A stretch of DNA of 64,000 nucleotides from a virus, in the IMG/VR virus record IMGVR_UViG_3300044641_007115, positions 1 to 64,000 of that record; one strand, given 5' to 3'. A program made the translations under genes and the position numbers. The notes beneath the pieces are model-generated. The model did not search any database and was not told where the DNA came from. It saw nothing but the letters and a program-made list of their open reading frames with translations. Shown here piece after piece: positions 1 through 7,706 of this stretch (position 1 is its first letter; every line of letters starts with the position of its first letter).

Positions 1-251
1 GTGACGCCTTCTACCAGCCCGGCGACATCGACACCGAACCGGGCTTGGATCTCTTGGATGGCGACGCCGCAATCTTCGACGACATCGTGTAGATGACCAG
101 ACGCCAGTAGTTCTGGATCGTCATCGAAGTTGTATTCGATCAGGACATCAACGACAGCATCGGTGTGGGTGGTGTATGGTTGGTGGCCGTAGGTTTGGCC
201 TTTATGCGCTTGCGCCGCGAACAGCCGCGCTTGTTCGACCAGATTTTTCAT
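1..251 (-). CDS. HD-domain (p)ppGpp-hydrolase-like protein, partial
   Basis: Reads leftward from ATG at 251 and runs off the window edge, so only about 83 N-terminal residues are visible. The start has a good Shine-Dalgarno (AAGGAAG, 7 nt upstream). The protein shows the layout of the RelA/SpoT/MESH1 HD hydrolase family: AHKGQTYG near residue 15, a THTDAV segment near 28, and GHLHDVVED at 52-60, whose His-Asp pair is the metal-binding HD. In that family the domain removes pyrophosphate from (p)ppGpp or acts on related nucleotides. The synthetase half cannot be judged here. It overlaps the end of the upstream gene by 50 nt in another frame. Confidence 0.7.
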   Translation of the reverse strand, partial: MKNLVEQARLFAAQAHKGQTYGHQPYTTHTDAVVDVLIEYNFDDDPELLASGHLHDVVEDCGVAIQEIQARFGVDVAGLVEGV

Positions 252-852
252 GGTCATCTTCCTTTAGATCAAACGTTAGAATGCCAATCAGCCAGTACTT
301 ATCGACCTTGGTGATATCGATTTGTTCCGGGTGTTTGGCGATGAATCGTCTGATCTCTTCCTTGGTGTAGTGCCAGTCGCGCCCGTTCGGTTTCGTTCCG
401 TGGATGATCCCGGTTTGGGTCATCTTTTCAATAGAGGGCTTGCCGATATGTAGATGCTTCGAAAGTTCCGTGGCATTGTAGCCATTGGCGTATAGAAGCT
501 CACGGACGCCGCCGATACGTCCAATCCGGGCCACGATAGCCGAAAGGGTGCGCGGAGTGTCAGGGAACGCCTTATTGAATAGCTGATGAAGTTGAACAGG
601 TGCCGTGGCGATGTTTTTCCACAGGAAGTCGTCTTCTTCCGGCGACCAGAAAAAAGCCGACTTGCGCGGTTTGGTCAGGCCAAGTTCAATCGCGCGCCGG
701 TTGACATCGTTTTCACTGTAGACCTTTTTAGTCTTCGAGCGAATCTCATCGATGGCAATGAGCGCGCAATTGTTACCTTTGTCCCGATGGTAGACATCCA
801 TGACGATGATGTCGATATCGGGAGTGAATGTGCGGGTGCTAGTTCGCGGCAT
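202..852 (-). CDS. Putative DNA-binding protein (SANT/HTH-like)
   Basis: 216 aa, not recognised as a named family. The middle (about 65-115) has a SANT/Myb-like look (FFWSPEEDDFLWKNI, then a spaced Arg/Ile-rich helix). Residues 125-165 look like a winged helix-turn-helix (NATELSKHLHIGKPSIEKM, then DWHYTKEEIRRFI). These features suggest a DNA-binding regulator, by inference. Its start overlaps the end of the 839-1078 gene by 14 nt, so the two are probably translationally coupled. It is followed by the HD-domain gene in the same leftward operon. Confidence 0.55.
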   Translation of the reverse strand: MPRTSTRTFTPDIDIIVMDVYHRDKGNNCALIAIDEIRSKTKKVYSENDVNRRAIELGLTKPRKSAFFWSPEEDDFLWKNIATAPVQLHQLFNKAFPDTPRTLSAIVARIGRIGGVRELLYANGYNATELSKHLHIGKPSIEKMTQTGIIHGTKPNGRDWHYTKEEIRRFIAKHPEQIDITKVDKYWLIGILTFDLKEDDHEKSGRTSAAVRGASA

Positions 853-1078
853 TGGCGGTGCTCACGCCGACCGCTGTCAGACCATTACGCATACGGACGG
901 AGTACCGTTCTTGCGGTGGTACCATTTGACGGATCAATTTCATCAGGGTCGTCGAAGTGATACCGTACTTGCGCATCAGATCGTTTTGAGACAGCACCCG
1001 GTAGTCTGCCCGGAACTGGTCCGGGTCGATTTCAACCGTATTGGCTTTACGACTCATAATCTCTAGGGTAACAGACAT
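839..1078 (-). CDS. Small HTH-like hypothetical protein
   Basis: 79 aa. The segment RVLSQNDLMRKYGITSTTLMKLI (about 27-49) has the spacing of a helix-turn-helix (hydrophobic-polar helix, Gly at the turn, then a Thr/Ser-rich recognition helix), so a small DNA-binding role is plausible. Start candidates are the first ATG or the internal one at residue 8 (MSRKANTV). It lies between the 1082-1375 gene (3-nt gap) and the SANT/HTH-like gene (14-nt overlap) in one leftward operon driven from about 1400. Function unknown. Confidence 0.5.
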   Translation of the reverse strand: MSVTLEIMSRKANTVEIDPDQFRADYRVLSQNDLMRKYGITSTTLMKLIRQMVPPQERYSVRMRNGLTAVGVSTANAAN

Positions 1079-1081
1079 TTG

Positions 1082-1375
1082 TTATGCGTGCGGCAAATAG
1101 ATGCCGCGTTCCTCTTTCCTTGGGGTGATAGCGTAGTCCGGGGCAAGGTCAACCCACATCCGCCGGGCCGCGTCTCCACTCCGCTTCCGTCGCACGACGG
1201 CATTCCGCATATGCTTCCAGCCGTCTTTCTTTGTGAACCTTTCCCGTAGTGTTTTCAAGATGTTAGCCGCCCCGTCACCGGGAATCACTACCAGTCGGAC
1301 TTCAGTGCTAAGTGACTGAAAAGAAATGCCGTCCGCCCGGCGTTCGCACAAGATTTGGTTGGCCTTATCCTTCAC
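1082..1375 (-). CDS. Hypothetical protein, predicted leaderless GTG start
   Basis: 97 aa, basic (many Arg and Lys), no recognised domain. It is the first gene of the leftward operon. A sigma70-type promoter lies immediately upstream, and its -10 box (1382-1387) ends 6 nt before the GTG at 1375. There is no room for a Shine-Dalgarno, so the mRNA is predicted to start at or next to the start codon. Function unknown. Confidence 0.5.
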   Translation of the reverse strand: MKDKANQILCERRADGISFQSLSTEVRLVVIPGDGAANILKTLRERFTKKDGWKHMRNAVVRRKRSGDAARRMWVDLAPDYAITPRKEERGIYLPHA

Positions 1376-1381
1376 GATTCC

Positions 1382-1410
1382 ATTATCACCTATTCTGACG
1401 CATATGTCAA
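1382..1410 (-). promoter_or_regulatory. Sigma70-type promoter, leftward
   Basis: On the minus strand: TTGACA (1405-1410), 17-nt spacer, GATAAT (1382-1387). It faces the 1082-1375 gene, whose GTG is 6 nt past the -10 box. Confidence 0.7.
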
Positions 1411-1447
1411 GCCTTTTTCTCTCCGGGCACGATCCTACATAACTTGT

Positions 1448-2026
1448 GTGAGCGAAAGGACTTTTGACATCGAAACAAAGCTAATCGGCCTCTTGCGTCT
1501 ATCCGAATCCAAAACGGAAGGCACGGAGCACGAAGCGGCGCTGGCGCTCGAAACGGCGATCCGGTTGGCGGCAAAGCACGGCATCAAGCTGTCGTCGTTG
1601 AATGATAAGAGAAACGAGTTTTCCAACACGAAAACATGGTTCCGGGGCGGCACTGCATCCAGTTCAGAGACGACTGAATATGTCGCGCCGGAATTCGTAC
1701 AGGTCGCCCGGTGGTGTAAGTTTGCGGAAGCGAATGGGTGGACCCGTTTCCGGCGGACGTATGACGCCAAGGAAGGGACGATCTATGCATATCGTATCGA
1801 GGGACGGACACCAAAACTTGAACTCCGTATCTTTGATCGACCGTGGGGTGATGTTGAATTTGAAGTCGTTCGCAACCCGGACCCGATCATCGGACAGTTC
1901 GAAGTGTGGATGAACAACATTTTCGACGTGATTCATCTTGGAGTGACCTATGAAGACCTTCGAGAGTGGGTGAATATGAATGGGCGGGCATTGCCTTCGA
2001 CAACGCCCCTAAATACTGGTGCATGA
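1448..2026 (+). CDS. DUF2786-like protein
   Basis: The N-terminal part (IETKLIGLLRLSES... then EAALALETAIRLAAKHGI) has the pattern of the DUF2786 family: a helix with LL.L..S, an acidic gap, then a second helix ending AKHGI. The rest (about 160 aa) is unassigned and rich in aromatic residues. I chose GTG at 1448 because residues further upstream in this frame look non-coding and cross the divergent promoter. The true start is uncertain. The stop overlaps the ATG of the small terminase gene (ATGA, 2023-2026). Confidence 0.55.
   Translation: MSERTFDIETKLIGLLRLSESKTEGTEHEAALALETAIRLAAKHGIKLSSLNDKRNEFSNTKTWFRGGTASSSETTEYVAPEFVQVARWCKFAEANGWTRFRRTYDAKEGTIYAYRIEGRTPKLELRIFDRPWGDVEFEVVRNPDPIIGQFEVWMNNIFDVIHLGVTYEDLREWVNMNGRALPSTTPLNTGA
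2010..2015 (+). promoter_or_regulatory. Late-type TAAATA motif before gp16-like gene
   Basis: TAAATA ends 7 nt before the ATG at 2023. It lies inside the 3' end of the preceding gene. It resembles the core of T4 late promoters (TATAAATA) and recurs at the same distance before many starts in this window. Confidence 0.5.
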
Positions 2027-2505
2027 AGCCACCTATTTCCGACCGGATCAACGACGCATTAGGGTTATCGTCGTTTGAAGAATCCGTCGAAGCGATGTCG
2101 CCAACAGTGGATGTTGTTGCACCGGTGCCGACAGATGAGATAGCCCCGGTGTGTGTCGCTACGGGTGACCCGGAGCGGGATGCGGACGCCGATCTCCAGT
2201 ATGCGCGGCAAAATCTTCGGGTGATGCAAGAGAAGGCGCAAGAAGCTGTGGACGCTTGTATGGACTTCGCCCGGCAATCGGACAACCCGAAAGCCTATGA
2301 AGCACTGGCACAAATCCTACAGGCGGGCATTACAGCATCCACGGCTCTGATGGGAGTCAACAAGACCCGCACCGACATTCGACTGAAAAGCGGCAAGGAT
2401 GGTTCTGTCGCTCCGAACGTAAATAATACAGCCGTCGTGATTACGACTACGGATCTTTTGAAAATGGTCCGGGAATCCAACGAAGTTATTGACGCGGAGA
2501 TATAG
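2023..2505 (+). CDS. 16: Small terminase subunit (T4 gp16-like)
   Basis: 160 aa from ATG 2023. The central helical region (DADLQYARQNLRVMQEKAQE, then ACMDFARQSDNPKAYEALAQI and a helix ending in MGVNKTR) matches the coiled-coil core of T4 gp16, with the characteristic (hydrophobic)-ALAxxS-(x)-PRAYE-like motif. gp16 forms the ring that recognises DNA ends and regulates packaging by the large terminase. A gp17 homologue is not found downstream, where it would normally lie. The start overlaps the upstream stop by 4 nt. Family assignment is by pattern, not search. Confidence 0.75.
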   Translation: MKPPISDRINDALGLSSFEESVEAMSPTVDVVAPVPTDEIAPVCVATGDPERDADADLQYARQNLRVMQEKAQEAVDACMDFARQSDNPKAYEALAQILQAGITASTALMGVNKTRTDIRLKSGKDGSVAPNVNNTAVVITTTDLLKMVRESNEVIDAEI

Positions 2506-2508
2506 AAA

Positions 2509-3576
2509 GTGCCTAATCCCAACACAGCCAAATTCCCATCGGAGTTGCCGACCGATAACGATCTGCAAGTCGCCTCACGGCGCGCAATCGGTAATCTTGA
2601 CGAAGACATCACAACCAATAGCACCACGTTTCGTATCAAGGTTGGGCAAGGCTTGCGCTTTCAGGTACCCTGTCTGATTCAAGTCGATCAGGAAATCATG
2701 CGGGTCAAAGCCAAGACCGGCGACATTCTCCAACAGATCGACCGTGGATTCGCGGGATCGAATGCGACACCGCACTCCAACAACACCGAAATCCGTGGCT
2801 ACATTCTGGACTGGCACCACAATCAGATGGCGGCGGAAATCAAAGCCATCGCTCAGGCGCTTGGTATCAACTTGGCGAATGTGGTGCGACACGTCGATGT
2901 CACGTCCAACGGAGACATCACAGGTGTGTTCAACAACCTTGTGCTGAAGCCGGTTGGCACAGCGGGCACATATGGCGGCGCGGGCAAGTGGCTACAGATC
3001 ACAACCGACTCGAAAGGTCGGGTGGTCTTAGCGACGAATCAAGACGGATACCGATACTTCCCGATCTTCTACAAGGCGGCAATCGTTCAAGGAACAAATG
3101 CGGTCCTTGGTTTTTCATTTGCTAACGTGGATGCGCCGAACGCGGTTCCGGTGACGGGAACAAACGGAAGTCTCTTCGCGGTGGCATCATTCACACAGAC
3201 GAATGAGTATTGGGTACAGGACCATTTCACGCTCCCTGAAGATTGGGATGACGAAGAGCCGGTGACCGTGGATATCATCTGGCGCATCAACGCAACGTCT
3301 GGCAATGTGAAGTGGAAGCTGTGGACGACTTCGATGCGCAACGGATCGGATTCCGATCCGGCTTTCCAGTTAACGCCGGACAGTGTAACGACTACCGTAC
3401 CGACCCCGGCCTATACGGTTGTGCGGTCGATCATTCCGGCGATGCATGTGAATGGATTCCAAGCCGGGGATGAAGTCTTTTTCAAGTTCGCCCGTGCTGA
3501 TGACGACACAGCGGCGGCGGCGGCGGAATTGATTGCTCTGCGGTTCAACATCGCACGTAAGTTCACTTTGTTCTAA
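2509..3576 (+). CDS. Virion/tail fibre-like structural protein
   Basis: 355 aa from GTG 2509, 3 nt after the small terminase gene. The first ~115 residues (FPSELPTDNDLQVA..., CLIQVDQEIMRV, HHNQMAAEI) are clearly paralogous to the N-terminus of the 13261-14238 product: same MxNPNTxxFP opening, same PCLIxxDxEI and YHHNQ motifs. The C-terminal half is beta-rich with Thr/Asn/Gly runs. A shared N-terminal module on different C-terminal parts is typical of phage fibre or baseplate-attached proteins. Exact location in the virion unknown. Confidence 0.6.
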   Translation: MPNPNTAKFPSELPTDNDLQVASRRAIGNLDEDITTNSTTFRIKVGQGLRFQVPCLIQVDQEIMRVKAKTGDILQQIDRGFAGSNATPHSNNTEIRGYILDWHHNQMAAEIKAIAQALGINLANVVRHVDVTSNGDITGVFNNLVLKPVGTAGTYGGAGKWLQITTDSKGRVVLATNQDGYRYFPIFYKAAIVQGTNAVLGFSFANVDAPNAVPVTGTNGSLFAVASFTQTNEYWVQDHFTLPEDWDDEEPVTVDIIWRINATSGNVKWKLWTTSMRNGSDSDPAFQLTPDSVTTTVPTPAYTVVRSIIPAMHVNGFQAGDEVFFKFARADDDTAAAAAELIALRFNIARKFTLF

Positions 3577-3585
3577 GAGGTACTG

Positions 3586-4599
3586 ATGGCACTACAGTTC
3601 ATGGAAGGATTTGACCACTACACGACAGGCCAAGCCGGTCGCAAGTGGACTTCTGTCGTCGGAAACGGGGCAATCGTCGCGCCGGGCCGCTTTGGTGGTC
3701 AGGCGTGGCAGTTCAACAATGTCGGCACCACCAGCTATTTGGAACAGAACCTCACCGCACGGGATACCTTCATCCTTGGTGTGGCGCTTCAGATCGGCTA
3801 CGGTGATGCGACCACGCCGATCATTCGGTTCATGGATGACAACAACGACCAAGTAGACATCCGTGTCACATCAACCGCCGGGTTTCAATTCACGCGCGCC
3901 GGTGTTCCATTAGGGACCACGGCGGACAACGTGATCGCGTTCGGTTACTTCAACTACATCGAAGCCAAGGTATTGGTTGATAACACGGTTGGATACGTTC
4001 AGTTGCGTATTAACGGCGCGGAAGTACTGAACGTTCCGGCGCTGGATACACAAGCAACTTCAAACTCCCGGATCAACAAGATTCGATTCCAGCCTTTCTC
4101 AAACAGCGGTTCGTATGATATGCGGTTGGATGACATCTACATCTTGGACGATACGGGAACATTCGACAATGCCTTTCTTGGTGAATGCCGGGTTGAGACT
4201 CGGTTTCCGTCCGCCAATGGTGCATTTGTAGAATTCACACCGGTTGGCGCGGGATCGAATTTTCAATGTGTCGATGAGACGACCAGTAACGAAGATACCG
4301 ACTACACGCAAGGAAACATCGTCGGCAACCGCGATTTGTTCACTGTTTCAACCTACAGCTTTGTGGGTCAGGTGTATGGTGTTCAGGTCAGTGTGACCCA
4401 TCGGAAAGACGACGTAGGTAACCGTATTGTGGCACCGCTGGCGCGGGTCAATAGCACGCTATACGAAGGATCACAGGATACGTGTTTGAGCCAATACAAA
4501 ATGGCAAAGAAGATTTGGGAGAGAAACCCGAACACAAACGCACAATGGACCGTAGCTGACGTGAATGCGGGACAGTACGGAATTATCGTCAAGGGATAA
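3586..4599 (+). CDS. Jelly-roll-like structural protein A
   Basis: 337 aa, with GAGG ribosome site 9 nt upstream. Opens MALQFMEGFDHYTTG and shares this start and much of its pattern with the next gene (MALLFMDGFDHYNYNG). Both end with a conserved block (VQVSVTHRKDDVGNRIVAP...). The Gly/Phe/beta-strand pattern looks like a concanavalin/lectin-type sandwich seen in phage tail proteins that bind surfaces. This is inferred from sequence texture. Part of the rightward virion operon. Confidence 0.6.
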   Translation: MALQFMEGFDHYTTGQAGRKWTSVVGNGAIVAPGRFGGQAWQFNNVGTTSYLEQNLTARDTFILGVALQIGYGDATTPIIRFMDDNNDQVDIRVTSTAGFQFTRAGVPLGTTADNVIAFGYFNYIEAKVLVDNTVGYVQLRINGAEVLNVPALDTQATSNSRINKIRFQPFSNSGSYDMRLDDIYILDDTGTFDNAFLGECRVETRFPSANGAFVEFTPVGAGSNFQCVDETTSNEDTDYTQGNIVGNRDLFTVSTYSFVGQVYGVQVSVTHRKDDVGNRIVAPLARVNSTLYEGSQDTCLSQYKMAKKIWERNPNTNAQWTVADVNAGQYGIIVKG

Positions 4600-4602
4600 A
4601 AA

Positions 4603-5721
4603 ATGGCTCTGCTCTTCATGGATGGTTTCGACCATTACAACTACAACGGGACCGCACAGAAGAAATGGGACAATCCAATTGCCTTCAGCGGGTATACCAG
4701 TGGCGCTTCATCGGGTCGATTCAGTACTGGTGGAGTCAGCCCGAATGGATCGGGAAACCTCTTCTGTCATCAGTGGGCCGGGATGAACAAGACATTCGTT
4801 TGGACTCCCACTCCCCCATCGGAACTCATCATTGGATTTGCAGCGAAGTTTGATTTCACTTCAGAGGTTCATCCTTTTCTTCAGATCCTTGGCGACAACG
4901 GCAGACCGCAAGTTCAGTTTTGGTTAGACGCGATTGGCGGCGATATCAAACTGGTTCTGGCTGATCCAGCGGCGCTTGCCGTTCCGGTGAGTGATACTCC
5001 TTTTCCGACCGGCACGCTCATTGCGAACACCGGGTTTGTTCCGCCGATTGGTTTGTGGTTCTACTTCGAAACGAAGATTCTTTTCAGCACAGGATCAACG
5101 GGGCGAATTGACATTCAGTTGGACTCTACTCCCTTTGTGAGTATCACCAACATCAAAACATCCAACACCGGGACCAGCTATTTCAAGGGATGGCGGATCA
5201 CGGGACTAGAACAGTTCAGTTCCGGCTTCACCATCGACGATCTTTATATCGCGGACAATCTTCCGGGCAACATAACGGATTTCGTGGGTGAAGTACGGGT
5301 ACAGACCATGTATCCCGATGCGGAAGGGTTCCAGAACGATTTCTTTCCTTCAACCGGCACCAACAATGCTACCAACGTCAACTTGGCCCGGACAAACTGG
5401 ACGGAAACGACTCCGACCGCGAAGTATAACTTCTCAGGCACGATCAACGCCATCGACCTGTACAGCATCGGCAACTACACCATCGCCGGAACCATCTTTG
5501 GCGTCCAAGCGAATTTGTCTCATCGTAAAGATGACGTAGGCGCGCGACGTGTCGCACCTATTCTTCGAACGGGTGGAAACATCTACGTCGGGGATGATGT
5601 GCCGCAATACTCCGACTATACGTGGGCCGGGCACATTTGGGAAGAGAATCCGGCACTAGCCTTGCCGTGGACTTTGACCGAACTGAATCAGGCCGAATTC
5701 GGTATCAAGATCGTCAGCTAA
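4603..5721 (+). CDS. Jelly-roll-like structural protein B (paralogue of A)
   Basis: 372 aa, 3 nt after its paralogue. Shared features: MALLFMDGFDHY start, a central Leu/Asp-Asp-Ile/Leu-Tyr-Ile strand (LDDIYILDD versus IDDLYIADN), GECRVET/GEVRVQT, and SHRKDDVGARRVAP near the end. The pair probably arose by tandem duplication. Ends before a strong hairpin terminator at 5741. Confidence 0.6.
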   Translation: MALLFMDGFDHYNYNGTAQKKWDNPIAFSGYTSGASSGRFSTGGVSPNGSGNLFCHQWAGMNKTFVWTPTPPSELIIGFAAKFDFTSEVHPFLQILGDNGRPQVQFWLDAIGGDIKLVLADPAALAVPVSDTPFPTGTLIANTGFVPPIGLWFYFETKILFSTGSTGRIDIQLDSTPFVSITNIKTSNTGTSYFKGWRITGLEQFSSGFTIDDLYIADNLPGNITDFVGEVRVQTMYPDAEGFQNDFFPSTGTNNATNVNLARTNWTETTPTAKYNFSGTINAIDLYSIGNYTIAGTIFGVQANLSHRKDDVGARRVAPILRTGGNIYVGDDVPQYSDYTWAGHIWEENPALALPWTLTELNQAEFGIKIVS

Positions 5722-5734
5722 GACAGACCATAAA

Positions 5735-5944
5735 AACACAGCGGCTCACCATCAACCGGTTTGGTGGTGAGCCGCCTTTTTGTGCCCGAACCGAAGTCTT
5801 GGAGCATTCATCCTTTCGTCAAAACGCTGTTCGTTGTATCCCGAATCTTTTTCTATCCCAATAGACTTTTGAGCTTGTGGCCCTACTCTGGCCGGTTCAG
5901 TTTGAACGGAAGATCGCGACCCGGAATCGTCTTCAACCATTCAC
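5735..5944 (-). ncRNA. Candidate small RNA or microgene on the minus strand
   Basis: A perfect sigma70-type promoter (5951-5979, minus) points into this ~210-nt gap and the hairpin at 5741-5775, followed on the minus strand by a T-rich run, can end the transcript. A 62-codon frame (5752-5940, ATG 10 nt past the -10 box) lies inside, but it reads through the terminator stem, is low-complexity and has no Shine-Dalgarno. Either a small regulatory RNA or a leaderless small gene. Confidence 0.4.
5741..5781. terminator. Bidirectional hairpin terminator
   Basis: 11-bp stem GCGGCTCACCA / TGGTGAGCCGC with a 13-nt loop, followed on the plus strand by CTTTTT and on the minus strand by TGTGTTTTTAT. Ends the 2023-5721 operon and the minus-strand transcript from 5944. 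Confidence 0.85.
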
Positions 5945-5950
5945 ATTTTG

Positions 5951-5979
5951 ATTGTATCCGACACCTACCCCTATGTCAA
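5951..5979 (-). promoter_or_regulatory. Sigma70-type promoter, leftward, within virion block
   Basis: TTGACA (5974-5979), 17-nt spacer, TACAAT (5951-5956), reading left. No conventional gene lies between it and the terminator at 5741. Confidence 0.7.
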
Positions 5980-5986
5980 TCCCTTC

Positions 5987-5992
5987 TAAATA
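5987..5992 (+). promoter_or_regulatory. Late-type TAAATA motif
   Basis: TAAATA ends 9 nt before ATG 6002. There is no Shine-Dalgarno between. Confidence 0.55.
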
Positions 5993-6001
5993 GTTTTCGA
6001 A

Positions 6002-6886
6002 ATGAGCCTTCAATACGCAACTGGAACGAACGTCCATGCTACGGTCGCGGCGGACAACAAGACCACACTGATCGGAAACATCCAAACGCAACTCACAACC
6101 GCCGGATGGACCGTGGTTTCCGGCGGCGGCACAACTGACGTAAGAATGGCATGCGCGGCGACTCCCCAAGGAAATCAAATCCGCGTTCGGATCTTCGACG
6201 GCGGCGGCAACTGTGTTCGCATCCGGGTCATGAATGTCGCGGAAACCATTGTCATGACCGACAGCGGATACCTTCTTCCGGCGACCAGCAAAACCTTCAT
6301 CATCAACGCTACCCGTCATCAGTTTGCGATTTGGTGCGGCGGATCAGACAGCACGCGCGATTTTGTGATGGTGTCAGCAATGTACATTCCGACGCATCTG
6401 ACCGGTATCACCACACTAGCCTTTCTGATGAGTCAATCGGTCAACGATACCGACACGACCGACCGTGGCAGTTTCCGGGTCAGCACTTCCTTGCGTCACC
6501 CGTCGAACGGATTCAATGGAAATTTCTTCGGCTTGGTCAACAGCACGGTTATGGAACATGTCGGTGATGGCACTACGACCGCAAGACAGGGCGTGCCGGG
6601 GCTTCTCTTACCCCGCCCGGCGGATAACACAACGACGCCACAGCAAGCGATGTGGCACGACTCTTCGTCGTTCATCTTGGAGCCGCTGATGGGATGGGGT
6701 CTTTCGGACATCAATGATCCGTGGCGGATCTACGGCCAAATCTGGAATGCGGCGATCAACACCGAAGCGTTCACGATGGATCAGGTGCCGACCGCATTCA
6801 ACGGGAAGAACTGGATCAACCTGACCAGCAACAACACCGGCAACAACTATTCGGCCCGTGGAAGCCTGTTCTTGACCACACCGTAA
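6002..6886 (+). CDS. Structural protein, fibre family 1 (short member)
   Basis: 294 aa. Shares with the 7706, 8930 and 10186 products the block in which a helix (KTTLIGNIQTQLTTAGWTVV) is followed by SGxGTTxxxMxxxxTPQG and a strand with RIFDGGGNCVRI. It lacks the ~115-residue N-terminal domain of those longer relatives. It also shares their late motif WHDSSSFILEPLMGWGL and the ending that gives a short Ala/Gly-Ser-Leu-Phe tail. Probably a virion surface protein. Role inferred from family size and position. Confidence 0.6.
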   Translation: MSLQYATGTNVHATVAADNKTTLIGNIQTQLTTAGWTVVSGGGTTDVRMACAATPQGNQIRVRIFDGGGNCVRIRVMNVAETIVMTDSGYLLPATSKTFIINATRHQFAIWCGGSDSTRDFVMVSAMYIPTHLTGITTLAFLMSQSVNDTDTTDRGSFRVSTSLRHPSNGFNGNFFGLVNSTVMEHVGDGTTTARQGVPGLLLPRPADNTTTPQQAMWHDSSSFILEPLMGWGLSDINDPWRIYGQIWNAAINTEAFTMDQVPTAFNGKNWINLTSNNTGNNYSARGSLFLTTP

Positions 6887-6905
6887 TCGGGAGAGACACA
6901 ACTGA

Positions 6906-7292
6906 ATGTCCCAACTATCAGACTACGCGGAAAACGCCCTATTCAATGCTCTCTTGCGCAACGTAGCTTTTACGTCGCCTACGACAGTGTATGTCGCACT
7001 TTTCACAACCAACCCGACCGATGCCGGGAGTGGCACAGAAGTTTCGGTTGGTAACTACGTCCGCCAGCCTGTGACCTTCGGGGCACCGTCGAACGGCGTG
7101 GGTTCAAACAGTGGACAAGTCACATGGGACCCGGCTTCGGTTGCATTTGGAACGATCACGCACGTCGGTCTATACGACGCGGCGACCAGTGGCAATCTGC
7201 TGATGCATGCGGCGTTAGCGGCATCGAAAGTCATTGGCGCGGGAGACATTTTCCGTATCTCGATTGGATCACTGGTCGCAACGTTTGCTTAA
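6906..7292 (+). CDS. Small tail-associated structural protein, family 2
   Basis: 128 aa with GGGAGAG site upstream. Pattern: TTVYVALFTTNP..., then GNYVRQPVTFG, then FGTITHVGLYDAATSGNLL. This layout (short strand with a LFTxxP or LHTxDP, YxRQxxTFxxP, HVGLYDAxxGGNLL) is a common minor virion protein family in tailed phages. Three more copies lie at 7305, 40726 and 41146. Location in the virion not known. Confidence 0.65.
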   Translation: MSQLSDYAENALFNALLRNVAFTSPTTVYVALFTTNPTDAGSGTEVSVGNYVRQPVTFGAPSNGVGSNSGQVTWDPASVAFGTITHVGLYDAATSGNLLMHAALAASKVIGAGDIFRISIGSLVATFA

Positions 7293-7304
7293 GAGGTAGC
7301 TACT

Positions 7305-7706
7305 ATGCCAATGAGTTTCTACCTTCAGAATCGGGTCCTGCAAGCTACGCTCCAAGGGGATGTTTTCACTTGGCCCACAGCTATGTTTGTCGGACTCCAC
7401 ACCGCCGATCCAACAGCATCAACGGCGACAGCATTGACCACGGAAGTCACGGGTAATGGATACCTTCGCCAAGCGGCGACGTTCACGGAGCCTGACGGAA
7501 GCTATTTGACGTTCAACACGGCGGATATCACGTTCGGCCCGGCGAATCCAAATGCATGGGGAGCGATTACGTTCATAAGTATTTGGGACGCGGCATCAAG
7601 CGGAAATCTTTTGTACTACGGAGCACTGAGTTCAACCGTCACGATCAATGCTCTTGATTCATTTTTGTTGGCAAGTGGCGGGTTGAGTATACAGTTCACA
7701 ATCTAA
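7305..7706 (+). CDS. Small tail-associated structural protein, family 2
   Basis: 133 aa, paralogue of the preceding product: MFVGLHTADPTAS, NGYLRQAATFTEP, AITFISIWDAASSGNLLYYG. AAGAGGT ribosome site upstream. The stop overlaps the next ATG (TAATG at 7704-7708), indicating coupled translation. Confidence 0.65.
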   Translation: MPMSFYLQNRVLQATLQGDVFTWPTAMFVGLHTADPTASTATALTTEVTGNGYLRQAATFTEPDGSYLTFNTADITFGPANPNAWGAITFISIWDAASSGNLLYYGALSSTVTINALDSFLLASGGLSIQFTI

